DNA of 64,000 nucleotides from positions 12,642,729 to 12,706,728 of the forward strand of contig CM049314.1 of assembly GCA_026874595.1 (NCBI GenBank), read 5' to 3'. The stretch comes from Sipunculus nudus (Eukaryota > Annelida > Sipuncula > Golfingiida > Sipunculidae). Made by a program: the position numbers and the translations under genes. Position 1 is the stretch's first letter, and each line of letters starts with the position of its first letter. Below are positions 49,001 through 62,900 of this stretch, piece by piece. The notes under the pieces are model-generated. The model made no database searches. It was not told where the DNA came from and saw only the letters and a program-made list of their open reading frames with translations.

Positions 49001-51919
49001 ATATCTGACATTAAACTGTTAGTTAGTAAAACGATAATTCAAGACAATTGTGCGCACAAGTGTGTTATGTAAAATGAGAATCGACGCAAGTGTAATCCTG
49101 CGGGTCAGGACACAAGTATGGACGGCCAAGCATGGTTATGGATTTAGAAATCACGGACCATCCGTCGGAAACACACATTTTGCAATCACTATTAAGCTGA
49201 CAGCGAAGGCTCTCACGGATTGCATGAGTACGGCAAACGTGCTCTTTGGTGCTGATTTCGACGGTCTCTGAGTACTTGCATCACGGCGACAAGATCAGGG
49301 AATATCAGGAATTCCTACGGTCATCCATGAACTCACGGACCACATACGGATAATGACGGAGGGGATTCGCATGGTTTGGGATGGTCTGAGAATCATTCAA
49401 TAAAGTGCTTGATTGCACGATTGTACAGTGGCTCGAATAAGAAACCAACATTAATATTTCCACATATTTTTATCTCGTTCCAACGCAAGTGTATCTCGTT
49501 CCCATGCGATACTACCGCGTTCGCTCACGACAAATGTAGGCCTATATATATACAAACAATATAGCCTGACCCACATCTTAAATCCTGTTTCTCTTCACTG
49601 GATTCAGATTATGGTCGATGTATTTGCATGCATATGAGGCTGGCTTAATACGCTGAGACCTGAAATGGTGCAACAGCGACCCTTACAACACCCATGAGCC
49701 ATGTTTGCTCAGATAATGTGTCGGCGGGGGAGAGTATCACATGTACCATAATATATGTTCTTAATATGAGATTCATAACTGAAATATCATCTGGAAAGAT
49801 CTGAGGGGATAACTGGGCGATTTTCTTGGTGGCCTGGTGGTCAACCTCTTACACGTGAGAGGTTATGGTTTTCCCAGCCCAACCACCCTAAACCTACTAT
49901 GAAGTGTCATGGCTAAGAGAGACATAACACAGAGAGACAGGTTGTTTTCAAGGTTCGGTATACCAAGGACTATATAACCTAAGTCTATACAATCCTTAAC
50001 CCTCACCCTAAAAAATGTATGATTATCCGGGAAGATAAAATACAAAGGGAAACTTGTTTCACCTTTTTTAATATGTTAAGTACACACGGCTTTATAAGAC
50101 CCTATCCTTAAAATCAGTAACCCTGAACACACTCAGTAAAGTTTTCCCAATACATATAAAAATTGACAAGTTGTCTTAACATATATATATATATATATAT
50201 ATATCCTGATCCTTTTCCTTAAACACTGAAAAATGAACAAGTTGTTTTTTACATATTTATCCGGATAAATCCTAAACCAACGTAATGAAAGCCTCTGTAA
50301 CATTTACGTGAATCCTTTGGGCGTAAACCTACTTACAATAAAAATAAATACAGCCAATTCAAGTTGCATCAACACTCTGACATACAACAGAAAACACACA
50401 ACAGACATTCTGTCCACATAAGGGTTTTAGCTGGCATGGCAATCTAACGCGTGGTGACGAGATATTTTCGCATTGGAAAAAGGTTAGTATCGCAGAGGAA
50501 CGAGAAACCATCGCGCCGGAATGAGATAAAAAAATAATTATGTGTGTCCTATACGAGCCACCAAACGTCTGGTCGATCACGACTGTTGAATCGCAACCCT
50601 CCTTCGAACCGGCACTGGCGATCAACCCGGGAAGACCAAGGCCGACGACGAATGCATTTCCTAATTAGAACATGCACGCAGAAACGCGCTGCCTTTTGGT
50701 CTATCTACGAAGTGGCTCATCCGTGTCCTCATCACTGAAGTTTTGAACAGCTTGACGGACCAAGACCAGTTACCAATGATCACGTCGACAAAGTCACGGA
50801 CTCTCTTCCTGTCACCGGGCATGAATGGCGGGTCACCAGGGATATTACTCAGAGGCCCATCCGTGATTACCCCAGGAGACAGCAGGATAGGTGAAAGTAG
50901 ACTTGACTTTATTTCACAAGGGGCGAGGTATGTAATGGCTCGCCCTCAGTTTTGCAATGTGTTAAGGAATTGAGGTGATCATGACTGCCGTCTACCTGTA
51001 TATTCCATTTACTAAATCAAACGCGTGAATAACTGTATCGTTTAGAAGATGACACAAACTGTTATTGCTATAGGACATCCAGGTCATATGTAGTAATACC
51101 GACCTTGTGGTTGTTGTTCAATCTCTCCACTAAAGTATCCAAAAGTTTGTCGTCGTAGTTCACGCGGAAGAATCCCTGGTCACGCCAGTTACCGAAAATC
51201 ATGTTGGCGTCTGCCGTATTCACCTCTGTCAAAGAAGTCATTTGTCATGAAATTAGAGGCCAGATATTCACCTACATTTTATGGAGAATTTATGTGATTT
51301 CTGGCTTACCTGCTACATATTAACAAACTGTATGTAATCCCTACTAAGAAAGACTCTTATAACATCTTTGTGGTGGATTTATGAGCTAGCTTGTCAATAA
51401 AAGCTGATGGTAAGCAAGATACATGCTCAAAGCTTGGCAAACGGAGAAATCAAACGTGAAATCTAAAATTTGTGCGAAAGTTCAAAGTACGCTAGAGGCA
51501 AAATGCCCTTTGCAACCGGTTTCTGTGGCTCAAGGGTAGAGCACAGGACTAAAGGCCGCGAAATCAGGAGTTCGGATCCCAGCAGAGGCGGTGAGATTTT
51601 TCACGTTCGGCCTCCACCCAGGGTGAGCGCTCTGCAGGGTAAATGGGTCCCATGGCCGAAATTCAACCACAAACAAGTGTGTCTTTCGGGGGGTTCCTCG
51701 GCTGTATGACCAAGCAATGGGGACGATTAAGCACCCAGCGCCCGCAGGTGCAGCAGCCACCAAGCCTGGTTAGCGCCAGGAAATAAAAAAAAGGAGGAAG
51801 CGTGTGATACTGCCCTGTTACGTAGTCCAAAACCGGAAAGGAATTCTGCTGATGAACATATACGTAGTAAAGTAAGCATAAAAAAATGTGCGCCGTAACC
51901 TCAACCCCCCCCCCCCCCC

Positions 51920-51961
<42 letters not shown>

Positions 51962-53385
51962 CCCTTTGCAAAACTCTGATTTGACCGACTGATCGGCAGA
52001 TGTCCTTATTGAATTTGTTTGTCTTATTAAACGGGACCACCACAGGTTATAAACACATGAATTTAAACAAAACAACCAGCTTAAGTGTTATGGGAAAGGC
52101 TTCTCCTGGCCTATGTATATGAGGCTTATTTTTAACCCCTCACCCAGATCCCCTCTGTAGATCCATGTCAATGTTGAATCATTCTGTTGTACTTCGCTTT
52201 CTGTACTGTGTGTGAAAGGAATATCCCACGTAAACCTGTAATTAATGTATGTAATTATCAAGATATGCATTAGTGTATACTTTTATACATAACAATTTCC
52301 CACCATCGTTCTATTTGAAGCAAGTGTGTCAGAGACTGTAATGTCTGAGTGCATCTACTGAGTCACTTCGGTCGATCCACAAAGACCGGTTGATCAGCAC
52401 TGGCGCCACCATTGTCATTATCCAAATTTAAATATGCCTACTTTTATTATAATTCTTCACTTTGAGTTATTTCATATTATTATAAACATACTATTTTACA
52501 TGAATTGTACAATTATTTATTATAACTAATCTATGCACTCTCCATAGCTCCGGTGGTGGCGTTTTGTAATGTATAGAGTAGGAGCGTACCGGGAGAAAAC
52601 CACCGGCCATGGACGGGCCAGTACAACTTCATCTCACAACCGATCTGGGTATCGAACCCGGGTCGCCGGCGGAGAGAGCCTAGTGTTTTACCACTCAACA
52701 GTCCGGGCCCCTAATATTGGCTATTTGGAAAGTAATACATTTTATTAATTAACATACAACTTGGTTATTATGATCAACACATGATCAACACCCACTACAT
52801 TTGTTACACATACCCGAATCCGGATTCAAATTTTGGTTTATTCTCCGGGTCATACAGGAAGTGCTCTTGGGAAAGGAAGTACTTGCCGCCCCCTCTGTCG
52901 GAGACAGCGACATACGGAAAACCTTGTTGGTCCATCCATGTCTCAAGAATCAGCGACAGATTTCTCTCAGAGGTATCCCATGTGACCTTGCCGTCCGCCT
53001 TGGCTTGCTGGTAAAAGTTTGATATATTCAATTGAAAGAGGTATCAGTCAATATCACAAGTGTTTTAACTGTGATATAATTTACATTGAAAATGCACTGA
53101 ATTATAAGTAATCGTCTTCTGATATGATAATTTATATTTAAATAAATGATTATACGCCCTTGGGCTATGTCCAGGGTATTTGTAACTTGATTCTAATTTG
53201 TATAGATGTAAATGGAAAATGTGCAGTAGTAATTCTGAATTCTAGAGATTTCCCTGTAACAGATTGAAAACTGCTTGTATGCCCATGAATAAATAAATGA
53301 AATTTAAATCTCACATACCAAGGCCATATACCTTGTAACTGGCCGGGGTATGAGTTTGCAAACATTCTGTCTTATTTTACTTTAA

Positions 53386-53436
<51 letters not shown>

Positions 53437-53915
53437 TCTCGAATACAAATTCATAATCCGTTCATAATATTAAAATGTTAAATGAAGTGGCTATAAATAT
53501 GCACTCGATATCAACTGGTTATGGTTAAATCTTAGAATTAAAAGATCTGTCTCTGAGCCATGGTCTCTTGAATTTAACAGTATAACAGGTGAGCCCTTTA
53601 CGCTACTTATAATAGTAAGTGTGCAATTCTCAAATATAATCTACTTGAGACCGTCTGAGATATAATTTCTCTGCTCAGGTTTTAACTTCCAGGTCCAAAA
53701 AGTGGAAATTAGCCGATTCCTTCATAACACTGCCGTATCTGCAGGCCGTTTTATTTTGGTTAATTCCCTATTTTCAATACATCAAAATCTTGAGGATTGC
53801 ATAATTCGGTAGATCGTGGAAAGTATCTTTTCAGGTTTCAGGTAACATGTTGAAATTCGGTCAAAGGGGAAAAAGGAGATCCGAGGCTTGAACATTCCTT
53901 GATTGATTACAAGGA

Positions 53916-53954
<39 letters not shown>

Positions 53955-56900
53955 AATGAATGAATGAATGAGTAGTGGTAGTAGTGGTAGCAGTTTTAGT
54001 TGTAGCAGTTTTGTAATGTATTATAAGAAATTATTTTTGTCAAAAACCTAAATATCATTATTTTAAACCTGGTACAGTTATCGCTCTGCTGGTATACCTA
54101 TCTTGTTTTTTAACTTTTCAGTAAGGTTCACATTATTTTGTTACATATAAAAAAATAAATCATTTAAAAATACATTATTTAACACCTGTTAACAGCCTGT
54201 CACTATTTAGCGGGCTAATATTCAAATACATGGATTTTTCTCCTTCCTGTATCAAGTCTCAATCAACCTTAAAACTGAAATTTTAAAGTTTCATCCAATA
54301 AAAATTTATAATAAGAAAGAAACACACATTTTTTATTATCATCATTATTCTTATAATTAATGCTCTTATTATTGTTCTAATTATTAATTGTACTTGTAAT
54401 ATAAAAAAGAATATGTTTATATATGAATATGTATGTAAACAGGAAAGCAACGTACTTCCTCAAGAGCGCGGTACAGGTCACTGGCCGTGACTGTCTGGTA
54501 TTCGTGTGTGGTAAGATAGTCCTGAAGAATTAAAACACTCCAATACACTGTATCAGTACGTACAGGTGATTACATATAATGTCATATTTCTTTGTGTATT
54601 TAACATAACATATGTATGCAAGTAAAATTTTTATTCGATAAGATGCTAATTTGATTGTGTTTATGACGTCCAAATGTTTTCATATATTTTTTTTTAATTT
54701 GACAGTATTTACGCTTTATTATTCCGATGCATTATTATGCACACGCTTGTACACGGGTACAACAATATAATACAATGAAACGATAATATTCAATCGTAAG
54801 TAACATATGTTTAATGTCAGGTATTCACCTGCCTTATCTGTAGAAATTATGGGATGTCTGGTTTGTTCTGCATACATTTTAATGAACTGTAGGTAATTCC
54901 TGTTAAGGAAAGTTCTTATAAGGCCTCTAGTTTACCTATATATGCTGCTCGTGAACATGGTACATGCCCCAATGTTGAGAAACAGAAAATTCATGTGCGG
55001 CTTGCCGCCTCATGTCCTCACTGAATGTGTTTGGTTTTTTTGGCGGGACCACACATATTATAAACAAGTGGATGTAAACAAAAAGAAAAACCTATGTAGC
55101 GTTGGAACGGCTTTTTTTTTTTTGCTTATTTCTATAAACGGTTTAAAGGGTTATATTCAGCTAACAGACGTCAGATAACCGGATAGGTCCCTTTAACGTT
55201 CACCTTCATGGCTCTCTGGAATGTTTCGTGTCCAAGGAAATAGTTGATCATGCGCAGTACGGCGCCGCCCTGTGGAAAGGAAAGCAAACGCTAAGACTTT
55301 ACTTTTGTATAGTATATCCTGTAAACATCATTATGATAAACGTTTCCGCAATCCACATTAAAAGACATTCTAATTTACACTTGTGTTTAATAGTAGCACG
55401 ATACTTGTTTTTCAAACATCCACAAACCGATGCAGACCATATGTGATACCTGATAGGCAGAGAATACACGACTAAGTAGCAATATTAGCCGTGAATATAC
55501 GGTACACCCACTTGCAAGTCGAAAGACTCATACATTTGTTTGGCAAAACGCTGCTTAACCTGCATATATTTCCATAACACCAAAAATACACATTGATATA
55601 AAAATATCTACAAGTTAAATTTGACTTAAAATTCCCCTTACATACCACGGAATTCCTCACATACCAATCTTGTCGCTATCAAGTATGCGCTTTCACAGAC
55701 CTAGATACAGCGACCCGCTTTGCCGTGTGTTTTATTAGTAATGAAATAAAGAAGTTTTGAAGTGTTCAGGATGAAATCACAACTGTCAATCAAACCAAAC
55801 GACCAAAATGTTAACAATACACTGTTCAAACGCCGTCTGAACAAGAACACATGTACCAGAAACGGGACAAGCTTGTCAGGGTTTATTTGATTGGTCATAA
55901 ACTTGGTCCCTTCCAATATAATACGTTTGATTGAAATATCGCACCAGATGTTCGCGTATAACGAGGGTACCCTGGTCATTTGATTGGTTTTGATTATGAA
56001 ATGGACGCCAGAGCGGGTCGCTGAATCAAAGTCGGTGAAAGCGTAGGTGGCAAGGGCTTGGTAGTTTGAAGACGCAGATACCTTGTTATACGTGATGGTA
56101 TTGAACGCTTGTCTGGTCTCCACGTGATTTTCAACATGTGGCAGACGGATCGGTTGTGACGTTGTGTGGCCGTCATAATCCATAATATAGAAGAAATATC
56201 TCATAAAATCTTCTTCCTTCATAATATTTAAATTAGAATATGTGTAACGCAAGCTGCGTTTTCTTGGTGCACGGTATGTGATATGCGGTTTGTGGAATGC
56301 GACATAAAATCCCGAGGGGCATTTACTTAACGCGCGGTAAAACACTGCGGTTTTCGACTGGTGATGTCTAAATCCCTAGATCACGCTGTATTCAAAGGAT
56401 AAAAATATATGGTAACCAGATCGCATGGTCGCTTTACCGCGAGCGGTAAGCTGATCTAATTCTCATCTGAGAATCCCGTTTTACCACGAGTGTTATACCG
56501 CAGTCCGCATACCACATAAGGTATTAACTCGTTATATAATATGTACTTTAAAATGTTTGCCTAGGGTATTTGCTTTCCCCCTAAGGCTATGTGTATGAGT
56601 TTGGTGCAGATTCAGATGCGGGCACGTTTTTTAGCCGCATCCGCATCCGTACAAATTAATGTGAAGCTCAATCTTTATAGATAATGTAACACCAGAAATA
56701 TTTTTCTTCAGATAGTGGTGTTTGATTCCTAAGTTCTGCATTAATACAAACGGTTATTATTTAAAAATTATGATATTTTCTTAACTATTTGTTAATCTTA
56801 TCAATTTGAAATTGTAAGGGTTAACACGGACAGACAAGTGTGAATCATGCGGTGTTTATTTATATGCCATAAATGGAAATGTTATGAATATTTGATAAAT

Positions 56901-59900
56901 CTATACTGAGTTTATTTCATGTAATGATATACCATTTCCCAGCTCGGGAGTACTCCGTGAGCGCCAACAACAGCAAAATACGTCGCAAAAGCCTCGTTCA
57001 GGAATGTGTCATCCCACCAGTCACACGTGACTAGATTTCCCCACCACTGTAAAATGTGATTAAAATATAAAAAAAGCAACTCATGCAAGTGTCCTGTTCA
57101 GACAACATTTTTTTTTTTAATATTCAGATAGAGCTGTGATGAAAGGCACACGTGATCATAGATGATTTAAAAACAGACATACGTATAATCAAGGCCAAAA
57201 AGTGGCCGTGTCAGTGAGGCGCTTACGTTAACAGTTGGTATTCGGGTTGGCCTTGTCAACTGCGTCCACATAGGATCTTGGTTTTGACATATTAGTGGGA
57301 TGGATGGGTCACTAGGTTTGATGTATTGTGAGAAGGCCGTCTGAGCGGGTTTGTCATATTACTGGGGTGGACGGGTCAGTAGGTTTGATGTATTCAGTGG
57401 AGGCCGTCTGAGCGGGTTTGTCATATTACTGGGGTAGACGGATCACTAGGTTTAATGTATTGTGAGGGGGCCGTCTGATCGGGTTTGTCATATTATTGGG
57501 GTGGACGGGTCACTGCTTTTTTTTTATGCCGTGAGGAGTCCGCCTGAGCGGGTTTGGCTTCTTTCTTGGGTGGACGGGTCACTGGGTTTGATGTATTGTG
57601 AGGAGGCCTTCTGACCAGGTTTGTCATATTACTGGGGTGGACGGGTCACTGGGTTTGATGTATTGTGAGGAGGCCTTCTGACCAGGTTTGTCATATTACT
57701 GGAGTGGACGGGTCACCAGTTTTGATGCGCCGTGAGGATGTCGTCTTATTTGGTTAGTCGTCATATGGATTGTACGGGTCACTGGATTTGATGTGCCGTG
57801 AGGAGGCCGTCTAATCGGTTTGTCGTGTTACAGGGCTGGACGGATCACTGGCTTTGATGCGCCGTGAGGATGTCGTCTTATTGGATTAGTCGTCATATGG
57901 ATTGTACGGGTCACTGGATTTGATGTGCCGTGAGGAGGCCGTCTTATTGGGTTTGTCGTATTACAGGGGTGGACGGGTCACTTGGTATGATGTGCCGTGA
58001 GGTGGCCGTCTTATCGGTTTTCCGTCTTACTGGGGTGGGCGGGTCACTTGGTTTGATTTGCTGTGAGGAGGCCGTCTTATCGGGTTTGTCGTCTTATGGG
58101 GTGGAAGGGTCACGGGGTTTGATATGCCGTGAATCGGCCGCCTGAGCGGGTTTATCATCTTTCTTGGGTTGACGGATCACTAGGTTTGATGTATTGTGAG
58201 GAGGCCGTCTGACCAGGTTTGTAATATTACTGGTGTGGACGGGTCACTGGGTTTGATGTATTGTGAGGAGGCCGTCTGACCAGGTTTGTAATATAACTGG
58301 GGTGGACGGGTCACTGGGTTAGATGTGCCTGCAGGAAGCCATCCTAGCGGGGTGGTTTCCTTATTGGGTTCAACACGATTTCACGATAAACGATTATATT
58401 GTTTTCCGGGGTTTGCCACGTTATAGAGAGAATTATCAATCTTTTTTTTCTAGTATGGGTTCATGATCTTTGAATGAACTTCAAAAGCCCCCTTTGTAAG
58501 GATGACTCCGTAAATGAAATTGGTATTTTTTGTCAACTCTTCTAGGTATTTTATTTCTATACATGATGATAGGAATAATCTTGAAGACGTACTCTGAATG
58601 AAGGAAACTTAGTCTTTAGTGTCATGTTAAAACGTACAATCAGGATTACTGTTCATCTTTCATTAAAAAGTATTTTTTTTATTATCAGTTATAATTAATT
58701 ACAAGTTAATGGGTTCTCCAACATGCAGTTGATATAAAGAATTGCAGTCTGAACAGTCATGTTGTTGATTTTGTTTTGTATACCTTATGAGCCAGTTCAT
58801 GGGCGATAAGAAAGGCGGTAAGACGTTTGCTGGACATTGTACTGTAGTTGGCGTTATAAAGCAGAACACTCTCCCTGTACGTCACAAGCCCCCAGTTCTC
58901 CATTGCGCCTGCGCGGAAATCCGGCACGGCTATCTGGTCTGTAAGTTACACGACCTTTATGATCATTTATCTTTCTTTCTATTTCTTGAGAATATATCCC
59001 TTTCATATAAGTGTGTTTAATTGTCGTGACAGTACTGGGATACGTGTAATAAATCCTGTTACTAGTTCAAACTCAGTTCATCCTATGTATTTGCACAATC
59101 ATGTTATTTTTATTTGACAGCATGTTGTCTTTTGTTACATTTTATGGGGAAATGTTTGTTGTGGCGCGTATTTCGAAGTTAACACACGGCAAGACACAAA
59201 TGGGGCTAAACCTACCAACTTTGCTTTGTCTCACTATAGAGGGACTGTCCTGCAAACTAGATAGATCTTAATAACTTACACAGTAATATAAATTGAAAAT
59301 CATAGGAAACCGACCTGTTTTTGTGAGAGGGTACGGCACTCCTGTGTAGTTCTCAAAATACTCAAGAATGTGACCGCTTATGCTCAAAGAGAAGTCCAAC
59401 TGATCGGCGTAGTCCCTCCGGGCCCAGTGACGGAACTATATAAATGAATATATAATTTACGATAAAGTCTTATTTTAATGATAGAAAAGAAACCATAGGA
59501 GATGGAAATAATAGAATCGTAAGTACATCAGGTTACCCCTGAAATTCAGGTTACCCCGGAAAGTTGAAATCGATTACCTCGGGGGTAGACTGGAAGTAAT
59601 TTGAGGTTAACCCCTCATTGTTCAGAATTTCCCCTGACTACCGCTCCTTTAACCAAACGATAAATTCTTATGCTATAACTGAAGCAAACATTTGAAAGAT
59701 AAGAAATGTAAAAGCTGGAATCAATCTATGGAAATAAAGTTGTCGCAAAATAATTTATTGTTAATTATATTTCTGCTGACTAATCAACTTCATCAAAACG
59801 TATGACATATTACATTTAAACATATGATACAAATATTCAACCTAATTTTATATAAATCAAGTCGGACATGAAACACAGTAGTTTAATATTTGACCCCCAG

Positions 59901-62900
59901 ATGGCTCTGAGCATAAAAACTTGGATATTACCATAAATTACAATAACCAATACTGTTTTTAAATATTATATTTATATATAACAATATGTTTAGATCAAGG
60001 TTATATGTTTACTCTTTCTGCGGTACTTTATTCCAAATATTAACGTAAGTGTTTCATATTGTTTTGTTGAATTTGTTTGAATTCTATTACATTAATGTTC
60101 TATTCGACTTTGAATGAGGCTTTTAGATACAGCATATCAACACCACTCACAAATGTGCCCTTTGTAGTAGTGGTATTCTTTTGTACGAAATCTGACACAA
60201 CGAATGCAACCAGGTATGTTGGCATGGCGACGGATTTGTTGTACACGTCAGCCTCGTAGCCGTCTGCTCTGTATGGATAATGATACAAAAAATTTTGTTT
60301 TCATATAAATTATGTACAATTAATTATTCAGTTGCTACTGCATCTTATCACCATAAAGATTAAAGTTCATTAGATAAGTTAAGCTTCTTCCACTCGAAAC
60401 CATATATCACCTAAAAAGCAGACTCCGCGTCCGTGGTATATCGTCAGCATGAACAGGAATAGGCAACATACAGAGGAAAACAATGTAGGATACCTAGATC
60501 TTTAAATTGACGGAACAGTGTTTAGGTGAGTGTGGATGTACTTACATTGCAAACTCCTCTAGACAGATCATACATACTACACCCCAACAAAGATTTACAG
60601 GTACACTTCTCAGAGTGTATTACGTACTTCCAAAGTATAATTAACACTGTTAAATTAAATTAATTTTATTATTTTTTCCCCGCATATATCAAAGGTTTTG
60701 ATTCGAATTTTACTCCACACTGGAATAGTCACTGGCTAAATATTCCTTCCACAATTTTTAAAGAATAATAAACATTATAATCATGATAAAGGGAAATAAT
60801 TTGGTTTATAATCTTTTTGTTTAACACACCTCGATTCCGTATTCAACTGGTTCATATTGGAAAGTGAGGTGAACCAAGATTTCCTGACAAGTTTGATGTG
60901 ACTATCGCTGTGTAAGTAGATGTGTGTGTTCGTGTGTACATGCAGATAGACCAGCTTTGTTTCCGTATGCCAGAGGTTCATGAGTGATAACGAGGTGTAG
61001 CCGGGCTCTCTGACCAAGCGTGTTGTTGAAGGTCGCTGTGTGGTTGTGGGTGTGTATGTGTGTGCAATAAGACGTGCCATTGCTCGGTGTACAACAGGTT
61101 CATGTTGGACAGTGAGGTGTATCCAGGTTTCCTGACCAGGGTAATGTTGAAGGTCGACTTGAAGGTCGGTTCGTCAAAACATGGGAAGGCTTTCCTGGCG
61201 TCGGAGCGCTGGAACTGTGTCACTGCGAGGTATCTGTCAGAAAAAAAAGAAGTTTCTAAACCTCGAAGGATCTGTACAGGGGCGGTTCCAGGATTTAGGA
61301 AATGACTTTTAATAAAATCTCAAAAAGATCCACAGGTCCGAAAAAAAAGGGTCCCGGCCGAAAAATTGCCTGAAACCCTTTCGAACGGTTGTTTCGGCTG
61401 AAAGGGAGTTGGGGATGTCCGGAGTCTCTAGACCCCTCTCTGGATCCGCCGCTGACTATATCGTTTATGGTCATAGCTAGATTTTGGCATCCAAACGTCG
61501 ATATTTATGTTCTTGAGACCTAGGGGTAGATCAGTCATTAGGTTTAATTGTGACAATTTACGATTGTAGACAATGTGCTTTTAATACTGTCAGTATTTTA
61601 GTACAGGTAGTTTTCCAACTTAAAAAATAAATGGAAAAAGGCATGGGAGTTATGTTTTCATGGTTAATATTGTCACCTTTTTGGGTGAGGTAATTAGAAT
61701 CATAATTGAGCAGCGTATAAAGTTGTGAACGTTTTCTAATAGTTTTTTAAAACTATTTCGACATTCCTTTGTTAAGTTAAATTAAAGTCTGATGAAAACG
61801 AAGCTTGATATTAGCCAGACATTGACCATTTTGTTCTGAGACAAAGTATTTGTACATGACCTCTGTCGAGGACAAATATTTATCTCTGTCATACAAGGAA
61901 TCAACATTTCCTCCAGGCCTATCACTCTAAATGGCAGTTACATAATTGACCGTTCCATGGACCATTACGAACAAAATGCCTGAGCAATCATAGATAAAAT
62001 AAAACCTTAGTCTCTCCGGGATTCTGGCGAAAAATAATTAAACTATAAAACAACTGTAGACACTGCCTGCCTCCTTCATCATTCTGGATCATATAGACAC
62101 GGAAGATCCGGGTCAACTTTGCTGCGTGATGCGTGCGTGCAAGGAAAATATGAATTATGTCCAAGGGAAAAAAATGTGAGTCAGGGTTAACACGGGGTTT
62201 TCCTGAGACAAGACAAAGAAATTTGTCCATCGTAAGATTCAGACTGATTGTTTATAAAATATGACCTGATAAAAAAGCCATATACTAGAAGAAAAAAAAA
62301 CAAGCAGGCTGGGGAATTTGACGACAACTGACAAAAAGACTGGCACAGTGAGAGATCCGAGATGACAATTGACCAGACCATCAACTCGGGAAAGAATAGA
62401 GGAACATATTGAGCTATAATTAATGTAGCTTAGGCTTATAGTTTTGGAGATATGATAAAAAAGTAATATTTTATAGTGTTTCTACCGCAGCGCCCCCAGG
62501 AAAAAATTAAACATTAATGCAAGGCACAAGATATATCGGTTTCCTAAGGTTCCTGCAAAACTTTGGCCTGTAAAATGGTATATGTAAGACACAAGAACCT
62601 GCAAACAGGCGAAATTTAGGACAACTGAAAAACAGACAGACATACTGACACACTAACACATCCGAGATGACAATTGACTAGACCATCCTTTGAGCAAAAA
62701 AAAATAGAGGTTATAGAGGTATTGTTTTTGTAGCTAGGGACAATAGTTTTGTAATATGGCCAAAAAAACGATATGTTGTAGTGTTGGGAATACAGCTCAT
62801 CCTAACGGCTATTTTCCGAAAATAAAAAAAAAGTTTTTAAGCTTTTAGTGTAAGACCAAAACCAGCAAGCGGGCTAAATTGAGGACAACTGAAAAACAGA

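Noticed and set aside
51663-52075. Frames encoding a poly-Phe/Gly stretch
   Set aside because: Translation of the C/A tail of the SINE.
55701-56345. A 214-codon separate gene
   Set aside because: It is exon 8 of gene B plus intron read-through across a MITE.
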